From the NCBI RefSeq assembly GCF_036669915.1, contig NC_089324.1, positions 7,188,244-7,252,243 on the forward strand: DNA of 64,000 nucleotides, read 5' to 3'. Below, piece by piece: positions 13,758 through 25,290 of this stretch. This stretch comes from Pocillopora verrucosa. Its lineage: Eukaryota > Cnidaria > Anthozoa > Scleractinia > Pocilloporidae. The first letter of the stretch is position 1, and the number at the start of each line of letters is the position of its first letter. Under the pieces are notes generated by a model that did not search any database, was not told the origin of the DNA, and worked only from the letters and a program-made list of their open reading frames with translations. Both the position numbers and the translations under genes were made by a program.

Positions 13758-14266
13758 GAAGATATATGATATATAATTATAATCTGAACTTGCTTTGTGG
13801 TTTTTTTTTCAAAGAGCATACTTTAACAAGGCCTAACACAATTTTTAAAAAAGAGCATAACTTGGAAAAAAAGTTAGACGATACTAGTAGCATAACATGC
13901 TGCCTTTACAAGCACAATCTAAGCGCAACCGGCCGCGCACGCAGGCTATTCGAGGAAAACGTTATCTGATTCAAATAGACACGCGTTGCAAGTCAAAACC
14001 GGTAAAGATATATGAGAAGAAGAAGATATATGATATATAATTATAATCTGAACTTGCTTTGTGGTTTTTTTTTTCAAAGAGCATACTTTAACAAGGCCTA
14101 ACACAATTTTTAAAAAAGAGCATAACTTGGAAAAAAAGTTAGGCGATACTAGTAGCATAACATGCTGCCTTTACAAGCACAATCTAAGCGCAACCGGCCG
14201 CGCACGCAGGCTATTCGAGGAAAACGTTATCTGATTCAAATAGACACGCGTTGCAAGTCAAAACCA
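13758..14266. repeat. 264-bp tandem duplication, near identical
   Basis: The block beginning GAAGATATATGATATATAAT at 13758 repeats at 14022 with only one or two visible differences over about 243 bases (a T-run length change and one A/G change). It ends at TTGCAAGTCAAAACC in both units. High identity implies a recent local duplication. The open frames in it differ between units and are not called. Confidence 0.9.
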
Positions 14267-15125
14267 CCGGTAAAGATGTCCGTGACACGCATCCACAGTT
14301 CACTTGTGAAGCATGCTATGCAAAGCTCTTTCCTCAAAGGTAAGAAGCGCAAGGAAAGCACAAGTTCATATGTTATGAAAACATAATTTTTCAAGGCTTT
14401 GAAAGCCCATATCAAGCACACTAAGTACACCCTTGGTAGCTGATAAGATCCTAATAATACCTCTAGCCCCCGGATTTTCCTTTCACCCTTGAAAGTCTGT
14501 ATCAGTTTTTTTTTTTTTTTTTTTTTTCATAATTTTGACTTAGTGAAATTAAGCATCGTCTTTGGAAATCGTTTTTCTGATCACCCTTCTGCTTGACCAT
14601 GTGTCGATGCCGTAAGGAAATATTACACAGTAATCATTCTTGAGAAGGAGAGTGAAAGTTTTTGTAAATGTTCACTATGCAGTGCTCCTTTTTGGTCTTA
14701 CCATCGTTTTAGTTCATAAATACTGTGGTGCAACTCAGAGCAATATCTATTATTTCCAGGCTGAGGTTAAAAGTTATCGCTGAGAAAACCTGGTCAGGAT
14801 TTCTTTTTTTTCCAGGGAACGCAAACGCAACGATGCAAGAGTCAAACACTGACTCTTACAGCTGCTGCACTTTTGCATTCCCCCCTCCCCCCTCTTTTTG
14901 AAAAAGGAACACTTTATTGCGCCGCCCAGCAGGGGCAAAGAGTTTTCAATCGAAATAGAACGTTCAGTCATTTTTAACAAGGTATTAGGTTCGGCTCATC
15001 AGGCTAAACCCTTAGCGGTCTAAAGCTGCAACTTAAGACAAAGAATCAGATGGTATTATAAATACTATTCGCTCTTAGTAATCGGTTTATTTAAATGTCT
15101 TGAGCGGTCTTCCTGAAATTTATGA
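14267..15125. other. Intergenic, no gene seen
   Basis: Contains a poly-T run near 14,506-14,527 and C-rich tracts near 14,880. No coding or RNA gene supported. Confidence 0.5.
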
Positions 15126-15562
15126 ACACTCTTTTTTATAAGAACATCTTGTCTGCAGCTGAGGCTAAATATTCTTATTTTATTCTGCGATTTGCGCCTG
15201 AAAAACGCTCTTAACATGTTCCGGCTTAAAGTTGTGAAGCAAAGTATTTCAATGAATGAATTCGGACGTGACCATACTAAGTTCGGTTACAAACTAAGTT
15301 TTTCTCCATTGTATTGTGCGATAAGAAAACCGCATTGTTAATGTTAAAAAAGGTCTTTCAGTTTTGAGTCAATTGTCCTGTTAGATCACAGTTTTGCATT
15401 TCTTTTATCTTTATTCAAACTTCTCACCAAAAAAAAGGCAAAATAACGACGTTCTTGACTGAATCTCAGCATGTGCATGTTCTTAGGATGCTCTTAAAAT
15501 TTTGGTTAATCTTAGCCTGAGTGTTCTTATAAAAAAGGTTCTTATATAAAAAAAAAGAGTGT
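15126..15562. mobile_element. MITE with about 20-25 bp terminal inverted repeats
   Basis: The left end ACACTCTTTTTTATAAGAAC (15126-15145) is the inverse of the right end, which reads GTTCTTATATA, an A run, then GAGTGT (to 15562). The 437-bp interior has no ORF. The right half recurs as diverged fragments near 27,850-27,946 and 43,440-43,483, as expected of a dispersed family. The superfamily is not assigned. A BEL element begins 11 bases downstream. Confidence 0.7.
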
Positions 15563-15572
15563 ATCAGTCGAG

Positions 15573-15787
15573 TGTGAGAGATTATTCAGCGTTAATTGAT
15601 TTCCGGTTGATTTTTTGCGATAAGTGACAGATGATTGAACAATAGGATCATATTATGTATTTAAAATGAGAGAGACCAGAGCGTGAGACAGAGAACGGTG
15701 AGAGAGAGCGGGAGATTAAGTTGATTTTATAAAATAAAACGTGAAGTTTCGGAACATAGCAGATTCTTTAGTCTCATTTCCGACACA
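15573..15787 (+). repeat. 5' LTR of the BEL/Pao element
   Basis: 215 bp, TG...CA ends, base-for-base identical to the 3' LTR by direct comparison. An AT-rich TTTTATAAAATAAAA stretch near 15,725 could serve as the core promoter. The shared next base G leaves the right border uncertain by one base. Confidence 0.92.
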
Positions 15788-15788
15788 G

Positions 15789-15806
15789 TGGCACCTCCGA
15801 CGGGAC
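15789..15806 (+). other. Candidate primer-binding site
   Basis: TGGCACCTCCGACGGGAC begins one base after the 5' LTR and starts with TGG, as needed to pair with the CCA end of a tRNA primer. The tRNA species was not assigned. Confidence 0.55.
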
Positions 15807-15815
15807 GCGCGAAGC

Positions 15816-18800
15816 ATGGAGGAACTAACCAAAGAAGCAGAGGCTAAATTGCAGATGTTGCTGTACACTAATGGAAAAACACGTGGCATTGTGGAAAAGG
15901 GAAACCTAGGAGCGGTCGCGCGACATCGCGACAACCTACAAGCATTAGTAAAAGAAGTAGACGCGCTTAAACTAAAGGTTGAACAGACCATGTTCAAGGC
16001 CGGGAAAAGTGCAGAAGACGTTGGAAGTTGGAGCAGTAGCATTGAAGAACCGATCGCCGAAGCTGACGAAGAAGTTTCGCGACTAGAAAAATGGCTCGTG
16101 GAGACGAATGGAGAGATCGAACATCGAAAGCACAAGGACGAAGAAGAAAGGAAAGCCCGTGCTCGTGAAGAGGAGCTTAAATTCGAAAGAGAGCAAATGG
16201 AGATGAAGCTAGAATTCGAACGCCAACTGGAAGAGACCAAGGCAAAACAGCAACCTGTTGAGAAGGTTAATCAGACTGAACAAAGGACAACAAAGCTACC
16301 GAAACTACAGATCACAAAGTTTAATGGGACGTATGAAGCATGGCTGCCGTTCTGGAACAAATTTCAAGCTGAAATTGATAAAGCAAGCCTTGCGTCTGTG
16401 ACCAAGTTTGCATACCTAAAAGAGCTGGTAGATCCAAAGGTTCGAGCGGAGATAGACGGACTGCCTTTCACAACAGAGGGCTACGAAAGGGCAAAGAATA
16501 TCCTCATCGGCGAATATGGGAAAACGAGCGAGATCGTGAATGCGTACGTCCAGAACATCGCGAATTTGCCTGTCATTACAGGAACACAACCTGCGCCTAT
16601 CCACGAATTTTACAAGAAGCTCGTGTACAATGTGCAATCTTTGGAGACACTGGGCAAATTGAAAGACGTCACTGGAAATGTAAGGAGTGTGCTCGACAAA
16701 CTAAAGGGTGTAAAAGCAGATCTAGTGAGAGGACAAGTGGACTGGCAGGACTGGGACTTCCCACAGTTGATAAAAGCTTTGAAAAGTTGGAAGGAAATCA
16801 ACCCCATTGGGAACGGCGCGGATAATGCGGGGAAGCAAGGTGCTAAATTCCGCGATCGCGAGAAAACATTTCACGCAAACGAAACTACGCCAACACAAAG
16901 AGGGTGCGTCTACTGTGACGCAACTGACCACAGAGCTATGAATTGCGACAAGTTTGTGACAGTTGGAGACCGCAGGAAGCAATTAGGACTGAAACAGCTT
17001 TGTTTTAACTGCACCGGAAGTCGACACCGTGCTTCTGAGTGCAAATGCCGTTCTGGCTGCCAGATCTGCAGTCGAAGACATCATACGTCGATCTGTGACA
17101 AACATACATCGCGAGACCAGCTGATGACCACAACGAGCGCAGAAAGGAAAGGAGTGGTGTATCCTATGGTAACAGTTGACGTGAACGGTGTTAAATGCCG
17201 AGCATTGTTGGATACAGGAGCCGGAAGTTCCTACGCTTCATCAACGCTTCTGAACTGTTTACATTTGCGCCCTATCCGTCAACAATTCAAGCGCATTGAA
17301 ATGATGTTTGGTACTTCAAACAAAGCGATAGACATCTATGGCCTACAAATTCGAAGCGTTGATGGTAAATTCACCTTAGAAGCCGAAGTAAACAAAGTCG
17401 ACCGCAATGAGTTGTTGACATTGGAAAACCCAAAATGCGCAGAAATCGTAGCTCAGTTTTCTCACTTGAAGGGCGTAACCACAAATGATAACGACGAGAA
17501 AGCGATGTTGCCTGTTCATCTGATCCTTGGAACAAACGAGTACGCTAAGATCAAAACAGGGGCAAGACCAAGAGTTGGGCGCTCGGGAGAACCAGTAGCA
17601 GAATACACGAAGTTCGGCTGGACGATCTTGTCACCTGGAACAGAGTTGGATCTCAGCAACATGTTGTTAACGCAGACCTCCGCAATTGATTACGAAGAAT
17701 TGTGCAAGTTAGACGTCTTGGGGTTGAAGGACAATCCAAGTGGAGACCAGGAAACCGTTTACGAAGAATTCAAAGAGCAACTAACTAGGAGTTCAGAAGG
17801 CTGGTACGAGACGGACTTGCCCTGGAAAGGAAATCACCCCCCCCTACCGAACAATCACACTGGAAGTTTAAAACGTCTCAAAAATCTCGTGCGGAAGTTA
17901 GAGATACAAGGCGAGCTGGAGAGGTACAACGACATTATCCAGACTCAACTGAGCCAAGGGATCGTAGAACACGCTGACGAGGTGGTCAAGGACGGAAAAG
18001 AGTTCTACATTCCTCATAAAGCGGTCGTGCGCGAGAATGCAGAATCTACAAAGATACGCATTGTTTATGATGCTTCTGCAAGAGCTAATGCAAGTGTCCC
18101 CTCACTCAACGAGTGCCTCGAAATCGGCCCTCCACTACAAAACCAGCTTTGGAACGTGCTGGTACGAAATAGGTTCTATCCCGTGGCAATAGCTGGCGAC
18201 TTAAAACAAGCATTTTTGCAAATTCGCGTCCGAAGAGAAGACCGAGATGCCTTACGCTTTCATTGGATAAAGGTTCTGGCAAGCAAACAAGTAGAAACCT
18301 TGCGATTCACTCGAGTACTTTTTGGCTTGGCACCGTCTCCATTCCTCTTGGCCGCAGTTATCAAAGAACATCTACAGCGATACAAAATGGTGAACCCGGA
18401 ATTAGTAGAGGAGATAGAGCGCAGTATGTACGTGGATGATTTAATCAGTGGTGGGGAGACAACAGAACGAGCGTTAGAAATCAAGATGACAGCCACGACC
18501 ATCTTTGGTGAGGCGACTTTCAAGCTGCACAAGTGGCATTCCAACGATCGGGAACTAGAAGTTGAAACTGCGACTGTAGATGAAGAAAGTCAGAGTTACG
18601 CCAAACAACAACTGGGAACCAGAAAGGGCGAATCAAAACTGCTAGGAGTCCCCTGGGACAAAGAAAAGGACGAAATTCAAGTCAGCTTCCCGATTTCAAC
18701 CGCTGAGCCGACAAAAAGAGGTATTCTTGGAAAAGTCGCAAAAATCTACGATCCACTCGGTCTGGCTTCACCCGTGACCCTCTCTGGAAAAATGCTCTAC

Positions 18801-19817
18801 AGAGATGCCTGCGACACGAAGATCGCATGGGATAGGCCCTTACCAAGTGACTTACAAGCCAAAACAGAAGGAAAGGCCTATCTTGCATTGTACGCGTGCA
18901 GTCTTACCCGAGGATTATTCCTGGAAGTACTACCAAACCTGGCAACCAGTGAATTCCTAAGAAGTCTAAAACGGCTCATCGCGCGCCGTGGGCGTCCGAA
19001 GAAGATATATTCCGACAATGGCAAAACCTTTGTTGGCGCCGAGAAGTGGCTCAAACAAGTTATGCGTGACGAGAAGACACAAGATTACTTAGCACATGAG
19101 AACATCAAGTGGCAATTCAACCTCAGCCGCGCCGCTTGGTGGGGAGGACAGTTCGAGCGCCTCATCGCACTGGTAAAAACAGCTTTAAACAAGACTATCG
19201 GATGCGGAATGTTGACCTGGACAGAGCTGTGTGAAGTGGTACTGGATGTGGAGATTGCTTTGAATAATCGCCCTTTATGTTACGTCGAAGACGACATACA
19301 GTTACCCGTGCTTACCCCTAACTCACTGCTATTTCTTCGATCAAACCAGCTGCCAGAGCTGGAACCACACCATCTAAGAGAATTTGATCTGCGTAGAAGA
19401 GCTAAATATTTGCGAAGGTGCAAGCAGGCTTTGTGGACCAGGTGGACTACCGAATATTTACGAGGGTTGAGAGAACGACACCGGATGAAACACAAGGGTC
19501 AAACCACGCCCTTGGCCAAAGGAGAGGTAGTCATCATCAAGGACGAGGAACGAAATCGCAATAAATGGAAAATTGGAATCGTGGAAGATCTGATTCCGGG
19601 ACGAGACGGAATCGTTCGAGCTGCCAAACTTCGAGCGGGGAAAGGAACACTTGAACGGGCGGTACAACACCTTTACCCACTGGAGCTGTCCTGCGATCGG
19701 GAGAATGTACAGGCTCCTCTGCAGCTCAACCCCTTAGCCCCGACATTCAGGCCCAGGAGGGATGCAGCGGTAGCCGCTCGTTATCGCATTCAAGATGCGA
19801 ACATTGATGCCGATTAG
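15816..19817 (+). CDS. BEL/Pao gag-pol polyprotein with in-frame internal deletion
   Basis: The ATG at 15816 (MEELTKEAEAKL) gives 1333 residues; the frame is also open upstream into the LTR. Domains in order: coiled-coil region (about 90-160); DUF1759-type Gag (about 165-300, KLQITKFNG); zinc knuckles (about 365-435, CFNC and CQIC); aspartic protease (LLDTGAGSS near 465); reverse transcriptase (about 720-890, IAGDLKQAFLQI and YVDD near 871); the segment with YDPLGLASP. At about residue 1016 the sequence passes from SDLQAKTEG straight into KAYLALYACSLTRGL, a central integrase segment. RNase H, the integrase HHCC zinc finger and its first catalytic Asp are absent. The second Asp (SDNGKTF, about 1066) and the Glu region (WWGGQFERLI) remain. 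Intact family members are typically some hundreds of residues longer. This copy probably cannot integrate without help. Confidence 0.93.
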   Translation: MEELTKEAEAKLQMLLYTNGKTRGIVEKGNLGAVARHRDNLQALVKEVDALKLKVEQTMFKAGKSAEDVGSWSSSIEEPIAEADEEVSRLEKWLVETNGEIEHRKHKDEEERKARAREEELKFEREQMEMKLEFERQLEETKAKQQPVEKVNQTEQRTTKLPKLQITKFNGTYEAWLPFWNKFQAEIDKASLASVTKFAYLKELVDPKVRAEIDGLPFTTEGYERAKNILIGEYGKTSEIVNAYVQNIANLPVITGTQPAPIHEFYKKLVYNVQSLETLGKLKDVTGNVRSVLDKLKGVKADLVRGQVDWQDWDFPQLIKALKSWKEINPIGNGADNAGKQGAKFRDREKTFHANETTPTQRGCVYCDATDHRAMNCDKFVTVGDRRKQLGLKQLCFNCTGSRHRASECKCRSGCQICSRRHHTSICDKHTSRDQLMTTTSAERKGVVYPMVTVDVNGVKCRALLDTGAGSSYASSTLLNCLHLRPIRQQFKRIEMMFGTSNKAIDIYGLQIRSVDGKFTLEAEVNKVDRNELLTLENPKCAEIVAQFSHLKGVTTNDNDEKAMLPVHLILGTNEYAKIKTGARPRVGRSGEPVAEYTKFGWTILSPGTELDLSNMLLTQTSAIDYEELCKLDVLGLKDNPSGDQETVYEEFKEQLTRSSEGWYETDLPWKGNHPPLPNNHTGSLKRLKNLVRKLEIQGELERYNDIIQTQLSQGIVEHADEVVKDGKEFYIPHKAVVRENAESTKIRIVYDASARANASVPSLNECLEIGPPLQNQLWNVLVRNRFYPVAIAGDLKQAFLQIRVRREDRDALRFHWIKVLASKQVETLRFTRVLFGLAPSPFLLAAVIKEHLQRYKMVNPELVEEIERSMYVDDLISGGETTERALEIKMTATTIFGEATFKLHKWHSNDRELEVETATVDEESQSYAKQQLGTRKGESKLLGVPWDKEKDEIQVSFPISTAEPTKRGILGKVAKIYDPLGLASPVTLSGKMLYRDACDTKIAWDRPLPSDLQAKTEGKAYLALYACSLTRGLFLEVLPNLATSEFLRSLKRLIARRGRPKKIYSDNGKTFVGAEKWLKQVMRDEKTQDYLAHENIKWQFNLSRAAWWGGQFERLIALVKTALNKTIGCGMLTWTELCEVVLDVEIALNNRPLCYVEDDIQLPVLTPNSLLFLRSNQLPELEPHHLREFDLRRRAKYLRRCKQALWTRWTTEYLRGLRERHRMKHKGQTTPLAKGEVVIIKDEERNRNKWKIGIVEDLIPGRDGIVRAAKLRAGKGTLERAVQHLYPLELSCDRENVQAPLQLNPLAPTFRPRRDAAVAARYRIQDANIDAD

Positions 19818-19937
19818 AGATATTTAGGAACACTGAACTGATATACTGGACTAACTTTCTGTTTCGTTCATTGAATTTCAAATTTTATCGAGCGCGCCAT
19901 TCTAGTGTTTTTCTCCGTTGAGAAAAACAGGGGAGTG

Positions 19938-20152
19938 TGTGAGAGATTATTCAGCGTTAATTGATTTCCGGTTGATTTTTTGCGATAAGTGACAGATGAT
20001 TGAACAATAGGATCATATTATGTATTTAAAATGAGAGAGACCAGAGCGTGAGACAGAGAACGGTGAGAGAGAGCGGGAGATTAAGTTGATTTTATAAAAT
20101 AAAACGTGAAGTTTCGGAACATAGCAGATTCTTTAGTCTCATTTCCGACACA
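19938..20152 (+). repeat. 3' LTR of the BEL/Pao element
   Basis: 215 bp, identical to the 5' LTR. It ends 226 bases from the stop codon of the convergent dynein light chain gene, so the insertion sits in or next to that gene's 3' untranslated region. Confidence 0.92.
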
Positions 20153-20378
20153 GAAAATATATTTCTTCTAGCCAGAAACTCGATTTATTGGAATCTAGAA
20201 ATGTTCAATTATCCTCCGGTACTTAAAGGATTTCCGTTTGACATCATCAAGTCCATTATATCAATGTTTCCGTCCGCCGGGAACGTGCACGTAAGCTGCC
20301 GCGCCATCTCACCAAACCACGGGTCTCAGACACGCGTAATTGATACGCAGGACTCTGTTGGGGGATGTCTAGTTTATT

Positions 20379-20912
20379 TTATAATTGTACAACGAATACG
20401 ATTCCTACAGCAAATAAAAACTGAGTTCCATAACTAGCCGTAGCATATTTATCACAATGCGGTGTCCATAAACATTGCGTCGCCGCATCTATTCCTTCAC
20501 CAACAACAGCTCCAATATAAACCTGTGATACTATTTTACATCGTCCTTCGATGCACTCCTCAACACGAACTTTTATCAATTCACTTAGCAAGGGGCCAAG
20601 CCGGCCAAAAAGAGTATGATCATATTGCGAAAATTGCGACAAATACGACGTAAGCACGTCCAAGATAATCTTCCTCAGTTGCTCATCTTGAATACGGACT
20701 CGGAGGTCCGAAACAGTTTTAGCGCGGGCTCGTCGACCCGAACTCTTCTCCGACGATTTCACAGCGTCGCTTTCGGGAATCGTCGCCAATGGATTCCATC
20801 CATTTAATTTACTCAGTTCCGACAACGGAACATTCGGCCACGTTTGGGTTCTCTTTCGCCTCCAAAATCGATCCACCGGCGGCGAAATACGTTCAAGTTT
20901 CTTTAGATTCAT
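20379..20912 (-). CDS. Tctex1 domain protein, DYNLT-like dynein light chain
   Basis: A single open exon of 177 residues from ATG at 20912 (MNLKKLERISPPVDRFW). The C-terminal half (about 75-177) is a Tctex-1 domain: a helical stretch ILDVLTSYLSQFSQYD, then CKIVSQVYIGAVVGEG, AATQCLWTPHCDKYATAS and LFAVGIVFVVQL, which match the family's core strands and the CLWDP-like motif. Length and layout fit the TCTEX1D1/DYNLT5 subgroup with a basic, disordered N-terminus. The family dimerises and binds dynein intermediate chains or ciliary axonemal dynein complexes. The DYNLT subtype is not certain. The last residues (VVQL) differ from the usual VYYE-type end. A BEL element lies 226 bases past the stop. 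Confidence 0.85.
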   Translation of the reverse strand: MNLKKLERISPPVDRFWRRKRTQTWPNVPLSELSKLNGWNPLATIPESDAVKSSEKSSGRRARAKTVSDLRVRIQDEQLRKIILDVLTSYLSQFSQYDHTLFGRLGPLLSELIKVRVEECIEGRCKIVSQVYIGAVVGEGIDAATQCLWTPHCDKYATASYGTQFLFAVGIVFVVQL

Positions 20913-23900
20913 TTCTTTGGCCCGTCCTTCAACCTTTCACATACATCGTAAGTTATTTCAAGTGGTCAGTGTTTGTAGTGTTTTCTCTTGAATCTGTTTA
21001 GAAAGGCGTCATCGTTTTCCCAGATGGTTCAATTTGATTCGCGACTCTTTTCCTGCATGAAGTATTTTCTTCAGACAACACTCCACTTCAGCTGTATGAA
21101 GCACAGATATAAAGTTGCTATAAGTACAATTTCTTGAAAAGTCAATGCCAAGGTCGGAAGAACTAATAAGCTTTCCTTCACAACGAGAGAAGTGCACGAA
21201 TTGGCAAGAACTGTGCGTGTCAAGGGTCAAACTTGTTACTGCTTGAATTTAACTTCGTCTTACTTTAAGTCAGCAACTTTCCCAGCATTTCTTTACCAGG
21301 ATTCCAAAGAGAAAAAGTGTTGACAATGATTTTCACGTTCACCACAGTGACAGGATTTTACTTCAATTCCTGGTGATTGGAACAGACAAGATTCGATTGG
21401 GTAATTCAGACTTCAAAGGGAAGGATTATGACCCCTTTGTCAGACTAAGAAATCTGATCTCCCGCCCGATTGCATGCATGCTATTTTTGCGAAATGACCT
21501 GAACATTACGCGCGACTATTTCTTCCTTTCTGCTTAGAGACATTTTCCGTGAGCGTCACAAATTTTGTCTACAGCTCAGTGTCAATGAAACAATGCCTCA
21601 GCTGGAGGCTAGGCGAATTAATTTGTCTCTCCTCGGACATGCGACAAAATATCAAACACAGAACCTAAAAGGCCCTGACAGAAGACCGAAAATTCAATTT
21701 GTTTTTACATTTGACACGATGATCTAACCTCCCTAAGTATAATTTTCTCCATGCAATGCACAAAGATGACAGGGCATTTTTAAACCAAATTAAATACTAA
21801 CCTTGAATATCATTTAATCAACTTTAATTTCTTCTTCTCCATCTTCTAAACCTTTGGACATATTTTTCACCTGTGGGCAAAGCATCTGGTTTATTTTTTG
21901 GAAGCATGACTCGAAGCCCCCTTAAAAAAGCATTTATTCCATAATTGCTTCACCCAAAGTCTGTTTACGAGCGATAATGAATGGGAATAACTCAATTATT
22001 GTGTTGTTGTCCGCCAGTCTTGAGATCCACAACAAGCTTATCTCTGTAAATTTTTTTCGTGAACGTGTCGCTGAATGAACTATGGAAGTTGCGTCTCTTC
22101 GATTTACTGTCTGGTTTTTGATCCCACTCGAAGCGGCGGTGATGTAAACAAAACAGTACCTTTCGAGTTGGCCGGAAAAGCGCGCGACTGAGGTTTTCAC
22201 TATCGTAGTCACCGGTGTTCACGTGATTCTCGCACTGTTGTGCAACTCACGAGCTGGTCGGTAGCGACGTCGTGAGAACGTTGGAAATTCCTTCGACTGA
22301 TGAATGAATTCAACATGTGCTATGTTCAAACTGTGGTTTAAAGCCAAAAGTTGGCTTCACGGAATTCCCATGAGTTGAAATTTAAATGATCAATAATTGA
22401 TTGCCATTTCAAAGACAGGTGTTGTTTTCAATTGGTGGTGTTAGGGTTTATCAAGAAACGTCAAGAGGAGGTGAAGTGTTTTTGAGCAGTTGTTTGGAAG
22501 ATTTTCTACGGCCAAGAGTGACAAGAAATAGCTGCATTTCTTGTAATGAAATTGGGAATTAAATTTTTATCTATCTTTGTCCGCTCGAGATGCCACGACA
22601 AAGGAAACCATAGGCAACATAAAAGAAATTTTTTCAACAGTGTAAACAAATTAACCTTAGATAAATATCAATATACGTTTACGATAAAAATAATTGTGAG
22701 CGAATGTCATCGCTTTCAAGTAGTAGGTAACATTCAATTGTAGAAACTAGTTTCGCTGGTATAATAAGGCGATTTTTTTTCGCCTTTTTAAATCGAGGGA
22801 AACCAAAATATTCGTTATATGGAATGAAACCATGATCAATTTTGTGTAATATTTCAAATGACACATATTTAGCGTGTTCACAGATCGTTTCCTCATCTGA
22901 GCGAGTAAAACGCGAAAACAAGTCACTTCGCTTACCGAAAGAAAAAAATAAAGATCACTCAAACCGAAAAAAATTTCACTTCTTCAATGAACCATTAATC
23001 TCTAACATCAGTATGTATATTCTCCTTACTTTTCTCTATATACTTCCCACGTTGCTATTAAGCAGAATTTGTTTAACAACCAGGAAAAAAACTTAGTGAA
23101 AAATGACTCAGATTGCAGGTTACAAATTTGAAAATTCAAATTCAGGGACCGCGACAGCGTAGGGCTAACCCTTGCCTCTCAAAATAGTCCCGACGAATAT
23201 ATTTCCTTCCACTGAACCACAAAGATGGCCAAAATTGTAAGGCTTTCTAACAATATTCCCCCGATTTTGAAGAGAAAACTGGGAATTTACACAAACCCTT
23301 TTGAAAAAGCTGGTTTGCATCTAACGATCGAAAAATAATTGTCATGCAAAAACACTGCGTTAGAATATTCTGTCCTCAGTTTTTTTTTTCAAGAAATATG
23401 TTTCACTTTGAGCTTTGTCGTTAAATAACAAAGATCATAATTATCTCTACAGAACCTCAGACAAAGAAAAATGTACTCTTCGAATCTCAAGCCGTCTTCC
23501 ATTTCACGGGCTGCTGCTGCTTAACATCTGATATGCAGTGATCTGCGTGCGCAGTTTGATATGTTCATCATAGTTTGACGAACACCTCACACATTTCTAC
23601 AATCAGCGATATCGAAAGCATCGTGTGGGTAAGTGACAAAATTATGAAAGACGGTATTTCAAGATAAGTCATCTCTGGAATAAAGAAAGAAGTTGATCAT
23701 TTATCAGAAACACGTTTGGCTTACCATTTGAATACTTATCCTTATAGGCAGACATGTTTGAATCATGCTTATCTGTAGGGTTAGCTTAACGTTTGCTGTT
23801 GGAGTGATGTTTTCAATCTCTTGCAAACGGCAGGGGCTCACGAAGACCACGTAAACAAAGTTGTCTGCCAATTCATAAAAGTGTTACAAACAACTTTGGA

Positions 23901-25290
23901 GGGAGTTGGCCATAGAACACTATATCAAGCAAGAAGGACCGAGACTCATCTTCCGGATTTTCTTCTTTATTAGGCTAACTGCTCAATTAACTAAATCAAG
24001 TATAATACACTTCCTTAAGTGCTTTATTAGTACACATGTTAAGGTTATAGGCCTGTCGATCTTGGAAGATTGAAGCTCTCTACAAAACTCCTGACCCAAA
24101 CATTGTTCACAAGTGAACAACAAAGCACTTGATATTCTACGCTATGAAAAGCCGATTATTGAATTAGAGAAAACAAAAAACACCAACAGGAACTATGTTG
24201 CTCGTCCAAACCACAGCCAAAGTGTAGCCGTACCCTACACGTAGGCTATCCAAACCAAGGTCAACGGGACAATGACCCAAACAAGAACACAACCAGCAGA
24301 ACCCTTCCTGTTGTTCATTACAAACAGACTAAATATTTTTATCAATCTTTTAAAGGTATAGTAGGTCAAAGGTAAACACACTAATCAGGAAATGAAACGT
24401 GGGGCTAAATCTACCTCCTGGACAGCTAAATTCACAACAAAAGTAACGAGCCATAAACTAACCGAATTCAGCAAGAGCTAGTCAATGTCACTTTGTAAAA
24501 TTTCAAAGTTAGAAACCAGCGTTTCAAACTGGTCCTCTTTCTGTATTTTTAGTCTTGGATTATAAAGCGCTGGAATTAATCGCTATTGCCACATAAATGA
24601 ATTTTTTAAATTGATTCAAATTGATTCCTCTCAAAATACGTCCACGTTTGATTCTCTATTTAACCACTAAGCTCAATAAATGTGTCACAAAGAGATGCGT
24701 GAAAGGATAAGAAGTCGCCCCCAACTGCAGCTCAGACTAACCCAAAATCGATTAGTTTGTGCTGGTGTTTTCGTTTTCTCTCAAACCATGGGGATCTTGT
24801 AAAAAGCCATCCGCTATTAATTCTCTACCAAATTCGATCGAGGTAAAGAGTCATTGATTTTCAAAATTAAGAAATCATCAAGATCGAGCCAGTTTGCTTT
24901 CTGTATTCTGGAAAATGTGTCATGTTGCGCTATTGCCGCTTAATCGATAATCCTTGAGGTAATTTACCTGAATCAACCATTGCAAGATATTCAGTTCGTC
25001 CGCTCGAATCCTCCCATTAACGCGCCCTAACTTGTGGAGTAGAGGAGAAAAAAACTCAGGCTTCAAGAGTAGCGCTCAGAGGTTACGTTTTTTCAACTTG
25101 TTTTTTTAATCGTCTTGACGAAAAGATAACATCACGTCATCAAAATGAACACCACAACCGCAAGTCGCCAAACATCACAAATCAAATTTCATTACAGAAC
25201 CACAAACCAATCGGTTGTTTTTCTCAAAATAGTCGCACCGCAGGAACGCGCACTAAAATAATATTCAAAACATTATCATTGGAATAGGGG
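20913..25290. other. 4.4-kb intergenic, no gene seen
   Basis: The first few hundred bases are the 5' flank of the DYNLT-like gene. A fragment near 22,995-23,060 (CTAACATCAGTATGTATATT) matches the dispersed MITE seen near 33,470 and 63,085. Otherwise there is AT-rich sequence with short motif-free frames, and no RNA gene recognised. Confidence 0.5.

Larger units (their letters stand above)
15573..20152 (+). mobile_element. BEL/Pao LTR retrotransposon, internally deleted
   Basis: Two identical 215-bp LTRs (15573-15787 and 19938-20152, TGTGAGAG...CACA) flank a single gag-pol ORF. A TGG-starting primer-binding site follows the 5' LTR, and a purine-rich tract (GAAAAACAGGGGAGTG) precedes the 3' LTR. 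The flanks TCGAG and GAAAA do not match, so no target-site duplication is visible. Identical LTRs indicate a recent insertion or recent conversion. The coding region lacks RNase H and the front of the integrase. Confidence 0.93.
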
